In this document: positions 1 to 10,905 of the stretch, one piece after another
How positions within the stretch are numbered: the first letter of the stretch is position 1
Layout: every line of letters starts with the position of its first letter
From: Hetaerina americana
Lineage: Eukaryota; Arthropoda; Insecta; Odonata; Calopterygidae
Length of the DNA: 64,000 nt
NCBI GenBank assembly: GCA_022747635.1
Contig: JAKTNV010000010.1
Location: 43,768,027-43,832,026 of the forward strand
Direction: 5' to 3'
Translations under genes and position numbers: made by a program
Notes under the pieces: model-generated
What the model saw: only the letters and a program-made list of their open reading frames with translations
Databases searched by the model: none
Told to the model about the DNA's origin: nothing

Positions 1-3000
1 ATAGAACATTAGTATTGAGCGCGCGGAATTCCCTCTAGAACAATTTCGATTGGCCCGCTCATTTCCTCTAAACGTGCTGTATGTTTATCCTTCTCCCCTC
101 AACTCCGTTCCGAGCATCAAGAAGATAAACAAGGGTTTTGAGTTTCGTGCGGCGTTAAAGTCTTGAGTCCGTACTCTCACTCTACGTGGTCTGTATTGAC
201 ATCTTTCCGTCAGGACCGTGTCATCCATCACGCTTGCTGGCCACCGGATCGTGTGTGCACGCTATTTCCCTTGCGACTCTCTTTGTGCTCTCCCCAGCAC
301 CCCATTGGCCGGAATAAAGACTTGAATCGTACGTAACACGGTCCGCGTATTTTGGGAAACCCCCCCCCCCACCTTTCACCCCCGCCCCTATCAACGTCAC
401 GCAATGGACTTGCCGACCGGTCCATTGTGTTTATCGAGTGTCACCACAGATTTCTAGCTCGGATAGTATGAAAAAAAAATTCTGGTGAGTACGTTGTTTT
501 CTGTGGCGGAGAATGATGGAATACGCAGTTTTACTCGCACACATTCAATCCGAGGGAAAACCGTGCACAGTAACCCTGGTGCTTGCGTCGTATTATTACC
601 TTAAAATTCATCTTGTCTACGACGTTCGATTGTTGAACTCAGAAGAGGGGGTAGTGGTAATTTAAATGCGTTAACTCTGAATGAGAGTGCGTAATTTTCT
701 AACTTAGATCCATCTTTACACTCTTAATTTGTTACAAACAGTTCCAACACTAAATGCTCATGCATTTAAAAAAAATAAAGGTCGTCATGTTTTCAGCGGT
801 ATTGTTATCATTACCGATTTAAATCCTTATTTCGTCGCCATGTTATGAATGTTGGCAGTGGAAAGTTTTTGACGATAATATCATGCTCTGACCATTTAAT
901 GATGATATCAAATTTTTTTTAAATCTCTCGTGGTAGAGAAATTTATTCAGCTAGCCACAGTGCGGACCTTAAATAATTATTGCCTCAATTTTGCCGAAAA
1001 ATTTGCATGTTGGATTTGCATTTTGCATGACGAATACAGAGGACTAAGGTAAAATATCTTTTGCACTGAAACCTGTACATTGAAACTTCTGGATATTGAA
1101 AGATTTTATCATCGTAATCAACTGAACTTTCGCACTGTTCTAGTATGCAGTAGAGGGGTTTTTTTTCAGACCAAAATTGAATTCCATGATTGATTGTAGG
1201 AAAAAATCAAAGAAAAAATGGTGATCCATAACGTTTGCCCCTTCATTGTGAGCACGACAATAATAGCACGCTGATGTCCTGGGTCTGCTTTGGTTAACGG
1301 TGTCCATCCAGAAATAAATAATTGAATAAGACTGATTTTCATCGCGCAATACCTAAGATGTACCGTGAGCAAAAAAAATACGTATGAGCTCATTTTTATT
1401 TGCTTTTAGAGTCATCCGCGGGAGCACGATCGACACCACCTAAGTCAAGGTCTCTGTGTGTGAATTAGAAAAAAAAACGATTTAAATTAGACTCAACACT
1501 GATGCTTTGCTGTGCGAACTCTTCCCCTACGACCTTACTCCGATATCGCTTGTGGTTTGGACGGAACTTTTCCCTGTTCCGTCCTTTTCGTTTTATTTTC
1601 CACTCATCCCATTCCCATTATCACCGTACTCGATGGCTTGTGAATCGTCGTCGAAGTGTTTATGGGAAAGCCGGAAAGAAAAGTAAACGAGAGAGTGTGT
1701 GTTTGTGTGATTGTGTGTGCGATTTATATCCCCTTTGGGAACTGCAGTAAATCATACAAGTCATTGGGGGGTAGCGTTGTCGAGGTGGTGATTGAGAAGT
1801 GGTGATTCTTGTTCCATTGATTCCAACTAGAGATTTTAACGTAAGCATTCGTCTTCACGGCCGGATCACCAGTGATTCGCAGCGGAGATCTCTTGTGCAA
1901 AATGACGTGATGTTTTATTCTTGTAAATGCAGCGTCGAGCAGTTACATTTTCCACGCCCTTTCAACGTGAAATTGCTTTCCGGAAAGTATGTGCTGTACG
2001 GAGGAATTTTTAAAGACCCGATAACGCCGTTTCTTCGTAATCCTGCGTCATCATTTTTGGCGCCTGTAAGGCAGCATTGCGGGCAGCGTGTGCTGTTTTT
2101 CTCACGAGGAAAGTTGAATGCCTGCCAAGCAATTACACACTCAATGGGTGATATTCTTGTACCTTTTTCAATTTCCCGAGAAACATACTCAATGTTGCGA
2201 TCGTTTATCATCGTTGGTATGTTTTGAAATGCAGTTTTTACTCGCTGCATGTACATGTTAGCTTTACAAATGGTTTGCAAGTTGGGAATTTGGATGAAGA
2301 ACTAGACTTTATTTTTAGCTCCTGGTTCAAATTCATATCATAAAACAATGGAGGCATTTCTGTTTACCATTACCCTTTTGGGAAATATCACTCAAATAAA
2401 TGAAGATTTAGCTAGTCACGCACGGGGGGTTGGCAGTGATACATGAAGGCGTCATTGGTGACTGATTCACCAGAATGGGAGCGTAAGTAGTCCGCTCGAA
2501 ATCACCTCTCCTGCTCCAAATTTCCAAACAAAAAAAACCTCGTGCTCACTTCGACTTGAGTTTTTTTTTAACAGGAGGGGTATGTTTAGGCTTCCGTTTT
2601 AATGAAGATGGCTGTGCCTATTTAACGTGGGAAGGTTCAAAATTTCTTCGCAGAATCTTCCGGCCTGTGAATCCGAATTCAGATGCAAGATAGCGGACAC
2701 CATTTTCTCACGGTGTCGTAAAATAAGTTTCAAACAATTCATTTCTGCATTCACATTCCGTATTTTTCTGTTTTTTTTGCACATGGAGTGTTATCGGAGA
2801 AGGCAGTATCTCTGCCGATGAATATCACTCAATTGGTAACTGTATCACATTCGTACTCTACGCACATAAGTACACACAATGCCCCAAATGTGTTAGGCCA
2901 TAAATGCCGAAATATTAATTACTAAATAAATTTTAATATATATTTGTGCATGTAAACAAACACTCGCGTACATGCACCCATGGATTTTTACAGTTTTTAT

Positions 3001-3316
3001 ACAGGAAGTTATATGCAATAGCTGGTGTGTTTTATTAAGTTGTTAAATGTTAATATTTCTGTTTATCTCATTTTTTCGGATGCAGGGGTTCGACTTAGAT
3101 ATGTCTGCGTACGGTCAGGGTAAAAACGCTTGATGGCCGTTAATTTCACTTCTTACTTTATTGCTTTACTGTGTCTAATGTGTGCAATTGTTTGTTAGTT
3201 GATAGTGTATTTGCATGCGTGTAAGTTGAAAGGATTTTTGCATGAATGAATACGCCACGGTGGGTATAGGTTTGCATGGATGTGTTGATTTGGATGTGGT
3301 TTTATTCCCTTTTACA
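1..3316. other. Unique AT-rich sequence, no gene recognised
   Basis: I see no coding exon with a recognisable domain. The longest open frame (142 codons, 1799-2227, plus strand) has no family I can name, no repeat structure and unremarkable composition, and it overlaps an open frame on the other strand. A run of ten or more C lies near 361-371. Short T/A runs are frequent. No tRNA-like box pair or terminal repeat was found. Confidence 0.5.
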
Positions 3317-3380
3317 GGTGGTGACCTAACACCCCTCGCCACACGCCCTTGCGGCGGGGTGTTATGTAGATGTAGATATC
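3317..3380 (+). repeat. Stem-loop plus TGTAGA repeat, possible 3' tail of a LINE or SINE
   Basis: The arm TAACACCCC (3327-3335) plus GCC (3338-3340) pairs with GGCGGGGTGTTA (3353-3364), leaving a two-base bulge and a loop of about 12 bases. It is followed directly by TGTAGATGTAGATAT (3365-3379), a short tandem hexamer. A hairpin followed by a short tandem tail is how many arthropod non-LTR retrotransposons and their SINE partners end. No reverse transcriptase reading frame is visible upstream, so this would be a strongly 5'-truncated copy. The assignment is by shape only; a chance hairpin is possible. Confidence 0.35.
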
Positions 3381-4617
3381 CTTCTTCCCGCCTAACTGAT
3401 GCAAATTGTCGACAAATCCTTCTTTTTGGAAATTATAGTCTTAAATTTTTTGGTTAACGTGTAACCAGGAGTGTTTGTTTCAGCTCGGTTGTTTCATAAA
3501 TTGTGATGTAATTCATTGATGTCCAGAATCGAGAGGATTCAAAAACTTCTTGTTCTTGAATGGATCCGTCCACATCTTGTTTTCTGGAGAGTAATGTTTT
3601 CCCTTGCTATTACTGGTTGGATATGATTTGGCCGCGTTCCACGGGGTAAATCCGCGGTCGGATGCGGCTTTTGGCCCGGAGTGGTTGGCACGACACCCTC
3701 TGTCGATCAAACATACTTGCTTGGCTTGCCTGCTCGTTTAACGCCTCAACCATTTGGTGTGACCAAGTCCGCTCGACGACACGATCACGCCAATGGCGTC
3801 TCTCTGTCGAACTTTGCCGAGCCACGAGTTTGCGCCCGTGAAATAGCAACCGAATTTGATAAATTTCTTACTTGGTATGCTCTCTCTATCTCTCTCTGGT
3901 TAATACCTCCGTAAAAATATCCCCTGATACCCACAATTCATGTTTAATAAGTGAATAATCGTAGCTATCTCACCAAGGAGTGAAGTTACTGCAGACGAGT
4001 GGCATCAAAAATGTATCTCATTTTAATGAAGTGTGATACATATTTCCCCCATATTGTTTGCCGTACTAGTGACTCATCGCTCGACAAATGTTATCAATCG
4101 GCATCGTACGTATATTTAACGTAAGATCTAATGTTTTGGTATAGCCTTTAAGGTTGACAATGGGACGTCTATTCAGTTGCACGAGCCTCGAAATTTCATG
4201 TTTGAAGATAGCATTTCTAATGATCCTTGGAACATAAGGTCGGGCCTAATTTCAAGGGGGTCTTATGTTTGCCCCCACCGGCAACATATGGCGCTTGAGA
4301 TTTTAGGGAGGGTATCATTACAGACAGCGATCATTTGTGTTCAGCAGTTTCAGAGCTCTTATATTCGGAATTGGTTTACTGCTGCTCTACCCTCTCTTTC
4401 CGCTAGCTACCTAATTCAGACATAGTAGTGTACATTCAAGCCTGGCCTCTTGGCCATCGTTTGGAATTTTTATTGCTAGAAATAGATCCTCATTTGAAAC
4501 TCATGGCGTATATTCCAGCCGTTGTAAAAGTATCTGGTTTTCTACGCGTCGAACTCGCAAGAAATGAATTATTTATGGAAGCCCTGTTGAACTAAGATAT
4601 GTACTGAAGTGAAAGGG
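3381..4617. other. Unique sequence with a small GC-rich patch
   Basis: No gene recognised. A GC-richer patch (about 3625-3850) has overlapping open frames of 77-79 codons on both strands, as expected from composition alone, and I recognise no domain in either. Confidence 0.4.
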
Positions 4618-4667
4618 GAAGCTAACTGCAGATTTAAATTACAAAATTTAAATCTGCAGTTAGCTTC
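4618..4667. repeat. Perfect 23-bp inverted repeat with 4-nt loop
   Basis: The left arm 4618-4640 begins GAAGCTAACTGCAG, and the right arm 4645-4667 is its exact reverse complement. The loop is ACAA. Each arm contains a CTGCAG site. Pairing stops abruptly on both sides. The loop is far too short for a microRNA precursor. A template-switch mutation or the remnant of a small foldback element are the simplest explanations. Confidence 0.85.
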
Positions 4668-6060
4668 ACCTGGTATCTAGTTTCTCTCGATCTGGTAGGT
4701 AATTTCGTCAAACATTCTACCGGTCTGCATGTATTCTTGAGACGATTTCGTGTGGATGCTGCTCTCTTAATGGATGTAATTGTTTGATGTACCTAAGAAC
4801 TTCTTCATTGGGTAATATTAACAACTGTTGAAAACCAAGTTCTGTAAAAACATGAAAATATTTGTGCACCACCATAAAATTTTTTTCCGGGATTTTAAGT
4901 GGATTTTTCCTCTCTTCCTCTGCATAAGGGAGAGGGAGGGTTTCATTTCTCTTACCCATAAGGGTAAGGGTAATTAGGGGAAGGCACCGTTTCCATCTGG
5001 TGCTTGCACCACCTGCCACACACCTTTATGTGGATCGCGGAGTATTTATACTATAAATAAATATAAAAAAGAATAAATAATAGAAAATCATTAATCATTG
5101 ATGGTGGTTTTTAAGCATTGAATTTTCGGACGTCATTTGCTCCCAAAATTATCAGTGAACTGCTTCTCGACCTGGGCTGATGGTAACCCGCATTAAGGCG
5201 TCATTATGTGTAGTGTTTGGGATTTTACTTTAAATTATATCCTATTAGTGTGACGCATCAATGTGGGAACGGCGTTTATTTTCCGTAGAACTCCAAGCTG
5301 CCGTCCTTTTCCCTTCCCTCGGTGGCGAATGGTGACTCATGACCCTCCAGAGACGCTGGGCGCTCATTGCCCACAGACAACCTTGGCTGCCCCGGAGTGC
5401 TCTCGACCCATCCTTGTCCCCTCCCATCCCTTCCCAGAAGTACAACTCCAACCCTCTCTGCATCCCTCCCCACTCCATTTCCTGCTTGCTGGGTTCCGCG
5501 GCTCTCTCTCTTCCTCGGGGAGAAAAAAATTTCACTAACGTGGTGTCCATCTGTGGCTATCCATCCTTCGTTGGTGCTGTTGCTTGTGAGAGAACTATCA
5601 GAGTCGTTACTTTCGCTTGCCAATCTATGTGCATGGGGTATAACGTATTTGTAGTCGAAACTATGGACACGATCCCTATGGTGGGTTTATTGCCACTCTT
5701 ACACCGAACGGTTCGAATGATATGAGTAGTCCGTGTATGGATGTCTGAGCGGTTCTCCTAGTGCGTTCGTTATTCATCGCCCCACGTATAACGCACCATT
5801 GAAATCGTATTTCAATAGCTAGTAATATGGTTGAAGTCAGTAAGGAATAATATTTTTCCATAGGTTGGCACTGCAATTCGAAGCTAATTCTGAATCCATG
5901 GACCCCGCTCTTAGTCAGGAGTTATCGTAAAAGTTTTACGGCTTCGTTGGCACCTAGTGAGGATATATGATTCCATTAAAATTCTCATTCCGACTCCCCG
6001 TTGACCGCAGACCGTCACTTCCCTATTGGTGGAAACATCTCATTATACGGGATTAATATG
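4668..6060. other. Unique sequence with a pyrimidine-rich block
   Basis: No gene recognised. About 5330-5520 is strongly C/T-rich on the plus strand. The overlapping 90-128-codon open frames there are rich in Pro and Ser and exist on both strands, so I treat them as composition artefacts. Confidence 0.4.
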
Positions 6061-6169
6061 TGTATGTATATATATATATAATATATATATATATAAAATA
6101 TATATATAATATATATAATATATATATAATATATATAATATATATAATATATATATATAAATATATATG
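6061..6169. repeat. (TA)n array with ATAATATAT-type tandem units
   Basis: Almost pure A/T. It includes a tandem run of 9-mers of the type ATAATATAT around 6096-6150. The predicted Tyr/Ile-repeat peptides across it are artefacts. Confidence 0.9.
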
Positions 6170-6287
6170 ACAAACTTGGACAGCAACAAACAATATAAGA
6201 ACACATAAAAAGATCACTCGCACGCTATTTCTTGATCATTTCGACCGGATTCAGCTCCGTCTTCATCGGAAGAAATAGAAGTGGATA
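6170..6287 (-). mobile_element. Retroelement fragment between two TA arrays, possibly Penelope-like
   Basis: A non-repetitive 118-bp island between two TA arrays. On the minus strand it reads CTTCCGATGAAGACGGAGC, then GAATCCGGTCGAAATGATC. GACGGA and TCCGGTC can pair around a short loop, so a GATGA element and a GAAA element flank a stem. The flank GGAAGAAATAGAAGT (plus strand) resembles AAGGAATAGAAGT of the fragment near 44.24 kb, and the GACAGCA/AACACA stretch resembles 7391-7440. Penelope-like elements are known to carry hammerhead ribozymes with CUGAUGA and GAAA cores. Here the core is not canonical, so family assignment is tentative. Confidence 0.3.
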
Positions 6288-6376
6288 AAATATATATATA
6301 TATATATGTTTATATATATATATGTTTATATATATATATATATGTTTATATATATATGTATATATGTATATATATA

Positions 6377-6423
<47 letters not shown>
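6288..6423. repeat. (TA)n/(TATG)n array ending in (TG)n
   Basis: A TA array interrupted by TATG units, ending in a GT run at about 6411-6422. Open frames across it on both strands encode only Tyr/Ile/Val repeats. Confidence 0.9.
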
Positions 6424-6640
6424 CTTTTTTGTTGAGTATGGTGTACATAGGCCACGAACGGAGAGGAAAACAAACGAAGAAGTATTAGGTAGTGCTAATG
6501 GAAGGGGGAGGTCGTTGGGTGGAATTCGTGGAAGACAGGAAAAGTGGTATCAAGAGGAAATGGGGTGCTGAAGGTCGTGGTGTAAGGCAGAATATTTGGT
6601 AAAAGAGTTGGAGGGAAGAAAATAGTATACATTCTGCATC
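6424..6640 (+). mobile_element. Degenerate C-terminal fragment of a LINE reverse transcriptase
   Basis: The open frame leaving the TA/TG array (to 6571) contains TNEEVLGSANGRGRSLGG followed by IRGRQEKW. This matches the spacing of the region after the reverse transcriptase in insect LINEs, where TNEEVL, RSL and IRxRQxKW precede a GH(V)xR motif. After a frame change near 6540, frame 3 continues as SRGNGVLKVVV, a stop, then GRIFGKRVGGKK, resembling the usual GKIxGKRxxGR segment. The fragment has at least one frame break and one stop, so it is dead. The family call is by motif memory; the rest of the element is absent. Confidence 0.42.
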
Positions 6641-7140
6641 GCATAGAGCCACTAAGTAATAATGAGGAGCCGAGAAATGATTTAATGTCAGTTAAAATGC
6701 ACTTATGTTGAGCAGTTCTTCAGCGGTACGAAGTTCTTGGGAAGACGACGGAACTCTAACGTTCGGTAGTCGCACTCTGCGTGTAGCGAGTGGCATGCAC
6801 CCGGCACAATTGAATCATTGCAGATTAAGTTTGATGCCCCGACCAGTCTTCTCTATTCCTTTTTTTAAAACCGTAATCTCGCTAAAGTTTCTATCGCTGT
6901 TACCCCGAGGGAACTTCCTGCTTTCCTTTTTCATTATTCTAACGAGAACGCTGCCGCTCTTCTCCTTACTCCTCATCTGTTGGCTGGCAACATTGATGAG
7001 GCGCTTTAATGGCCATCAAATTGTCTTCCGCAATTTGGGTATCTCCTCGCTAATTTAATAATTGCTTTTAATTCTATTCTACTTATAGAATAAAATTTCT
7101 ACCAGCTTTTTTAATTAAATTTCCCCTTAGTCATATAATA
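6641..7140. other. Unique sequence, no gene recognised
   Basis: Contains a 117-codon open frame (6705-7058, plus) whose C-terminal half is hydrophobic. I recognise no family, splice context or repeat structure, and I do not annotate it as a gene. Confidence 0.35.
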
Positions 7141-7155
7141 ATACACACACACACC

Positions 7156-7232
<77 letters not shown>
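7141..7232. repeat. (CA)n then (TA)n microsatellite
   Basis: A CA run (about 7143-7169, with one CC interruption) passes directly into a pure TA run to 7232. Confidence 0.95.
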
Positions 7233-7235
<3 letters not shown>

Positions 7236-7239
7236 TTCA

Positions 7240-7345
7240 CATGGCAATATATAGGATGAAAAGGGATAGGAACACATAGAAAGGACGAACATAGGAGAGG
7301 TGGTGGGACACGAAGATGGTCTGAAAAGTTACCGACCTACAAAGA
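7240..7345 (+). mobile_element. Possible short LINE C-terminal remnant
   Basis: The frame around 7287-7326 reads HRRGGGTRRWSEKL, which resembles the Arg/Gly-rich G(K)RxxGRxxxRW segment near the end of many LINE reverse transcriptases. It lies between TA arrays like the fragments on either side. It is too short for a firm call. Confidence 0.2.
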
Positions 7346-7384
7346 TACAAGACATTTTTTTGAGGCGGAAACTCTTCGGACCAC

Positions 7385-7600
7385 CCATGTATATATATTT
7401 AGACAGCACAATAGAACACAAATAAAATAGTAACACGTAAAAGGTCTTACTTGAGAAGGCCGAAAGCTCAAACAATCTGCAATGTGAGTGTCCTCTTGTG
7501 CCGTTTAAATATTATACTGCTCGTTTGAGTGTTTCTATATATATATAGGCCTCTGAGAGGGCCGAAAACTCGAACAATTTACCGTGTGAGTAACCGTTTA
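7385..7600 (+). mobile_element. Retroelement fragment with two diverged direct copies of one motif
   Basis: Copy 1 (about 7451-7495) reads GAGAAGGCCGAAAGCTCAAA followed by CAATCTGCAATGTGAGT. Copy 2 (about 7554-7592) reads GAGAGGGCCGAAAACTCGAA followed by CAATTTACCGTGTGAGT. They lie about 103 bases apart in the same orientation. The upstream GACAGCACAATAGAACACA resembles the 6.17 kb fragment. The TTGAGAAGG...CCGAAA...TCAAA layout resembles terminal regions of Penelope-like elements as I remember them, but no GIY-YIG or reverse transcriptase frame is present. TA arrays bound the block on both sides. Confidence 0.35.
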
Positions 7601-7642
7601 ACTGTTGCTATTCTATTCTATTTGTGTTAAATTGTGTCAGCC

Positions 7643-8919
<1,277 letters not shown>

Positions 8920-9060
8920 AACGGCCGCGGCGTCACGTGCACGGGAGGGTGGGGGCGGGGGATGAGAGGGGGCGGGAGGAGGTACTGGTTGCGGAGGAAT
9001 CGCGTCCCAATCGAGTCCCGTCGCGCGGAAGAGAGACGCCCTCTCGTAACTGTCATTTAA
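8920..9060. other. G-rich CpG island
   Basis: GC-rich with many CpG dinucleotides and G-rich on the plus strand, unlike the AT-rich flanks. It could be a promoter or untranslated first exon, or unselected GC-rich DNA. The open frames on both strands (145 codons plus, 84 codons minus) have no recognisable domain. Confidence 0.35.
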
Positions 9061-9837
9061 CTTGTTTACATTCCGGTAGGCGGCGAGGGAAAAGAACTCT
9101 GGAGGAAGGATTTTCTTTTTTTTTTCCTCCCGCTCAAGCCAGGATCAAAGGCGCCACCGAAACATCTTCCTTCCACAGCGGCCTTACGTTCCTTTCCCTC
9201 TCCTTTCCTCAACCTCCTCACACATTATCTTCTCCAAGGAGTCCGTGCTTCAAAATATTTTGTGGCATGGGACCGGGGGGCTGCGCTGTTTGCCGACGCG
9301 CCAATTTCTTTGGACAAATCACTCCACAGACTCTGGAGCCGGTTTCGGGATCTAGACGACGTGTGGGGATATAGTACACCCTGGAGTTTGTTGGTAACAT
9401 GAATCCCTGTTTAAATTTACCTCTTTCTAGCATAATCTGAATCCCAGTACGATAAAATATTAACGAGAAAAGTTTTCGGAACTTAAATGGATACATAGGC
9501 CGTAGTTTCAACGCAGTGTGTCAAATATGAATTCAAGGTGCCTTTATGATTATTATTATTATTATCTTTTATTTTTTACTATCCTTTATTTCTTGTCCTT
9601 TCATTCAAATGGAGTTATCCTTAAATTATGAGGGAAACCAAATATTTTCACCGAGTGATCACCGGGACACCATTCTTCGATCTTATTTGTGATAAAATTT
9701 TTCCCCAAAAACCCCTTAGTGTTGAAATATTCCTATCCCTTATGTATTTGTTTTTAAAAAGTGGAATTTAATCGAATTTCTGCTTGAATCGCATGTGTAA
9801 ACTGGTATGCCTACGGAAATTGGTGCTTCTGTCGACT
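9061..9837. other. Unique sequence with an (ATT)n run
   Basis: No gene recognised. An (ATT)n tract lies at 9549-9565. Just upstream is a T-rich then C-rich stretch (about 9110-9235). Confidence 0.4.
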
Positions 9838-10262
9838 TCGCGGCGGGGGGGGGGGCGTGGTATGGGGAGGGGTAGGGCATGGTAGGTGGGGGTAGCGGAG
9901 TGTTGGGGAGTAAATGTTTGCAGACATGGGCGGGAGGGGGGTAGGGGACATCGTGGGTGGCGTGCGTGGCGGAGGAATCGAGCAAATTGACTTCTCGCGG
10001 GGACTCCGGTCTCTCTCTCGCGGCCCAGGTTCTCGTTTCACCGCCCCCCCCCCGAGAGGGAAGGAACGAAATAGGGAGGAAAGGAAACGGGATTCGGGAG
10101 ATGGAGTGGGAATGACGCGGGGAAAAATGCCCAAAACGAGAGCAAAGACATAATCCCGACGGGGTAAGCCTGGCGACGGGACGCGAGAAAGCAAGCGGGG
10201 AAAGGACCACTTGACGGGGGAGTGGGGGGGGGGTAGGTTATGGAACACTACCGTGGATTTAA
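9838..10262. other. G-rich CpG island with G-quadruplex potential
   Basis: The plus strand carries repeated G runs at 9844-9910 (G11, GGGG, GGGG, GGG, GGGGG, GGGG) separated mostly by short loops, and another near 10218-10235. CpG is abundant. The minus-strand 156- and 171-codon open frames are Pro/Ser/Arg-rich reverse images of the G-rich strand and lack any domain I know. Possible promoter or 5' exon; unproven. Confidence 0.4.
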
Positions 10263-10484
10263 CCCCCCTCCGGTTTTTCTCAAGGCCGCAAACGGTCGTT
10301 TGGAAGGGAAGATTTGAAGAAAACAAAACTTTCTAAAAGGAAAAACACGCACGCACACATTTAACGTGCGTGTCAATGTGTGTGTGTGTTTTGAATTGCT
10401 TTTTTTAGTGCATGTTTAGGCAGCTGCTCGAAACAATGACTCTTTTACTTCCTTCCCTCTCCCCCCTTCCAACACCTAATCCCT

Positions 10485-10905
10485 TCCCGTGCCGGTTGTT
10501 TGGGCAGAACGGAGGAGAGTAGGACGAGCAAGAGCGGTGCAATTTACCCAAGCATGCGCTGGCAATGAAATGAAATGGGGGGCGTGGTGTGGGGGTGGTG
10601 GGTGGGAGAGGAAGAGGGGGGGGTGTGCGTTGCCTTCGATCCCACCGCAGGGAAGAGAGCTGTCTCTCCCTTTTCCATTTTCATCGCCTCCCTCGTCCCC
10701 TTAACCCTATGCACCCGACGGCCATCTCGTCAGCTGTTCCTTTGACGCGCCTCCGACAGACAGTTGCCAGACCCTTGACTCGACCACTTGAGTGGAAGGG
10801 GCGAATGGGTGGGAACGGGGGGTCCAGTCGGAGAGAGAAGACGCCCCCACCACCTGCCGGAGTAATAACTTCTCTCCGACGCAGGTCCTCTCTATCTCTC
10901 TTTGC
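10485..10905. other. G-rich CpG island
   Basis: G-rich on the plus strand to about 10640 (several GGGG or longer runs), then mixed and CpG-rich to about 10905. The 168-codon plus-strand frame starting in it begins with Gly/Arg repeats and shows no domain. Confidence 0.35.

Noticed and set aside
1799..2227. 142-codon plus-strand open frame
   Set aside because: No recognisable family, overlapped by a 121-codon minus-strand frame, and no supporting splice or regulatory context.
4618..4667. MicroRNA precursor
   Set aside because: A four-base loop and a perfectly paired 23-bp stem do not fit Drosha/Dicer substrates.
6061..6423. CRISPR-like spaced repeats
   Set aside because: The repeats are simple TA/ATAATATAT tandem units without unique spacers of constant length.
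9740..10326. 156- and 171-codon minus-strand open frames
   Set aside because: These are composition artefacts of the G-rich plus strand (Pro/Arg/Ser) with no domain or matching structure.
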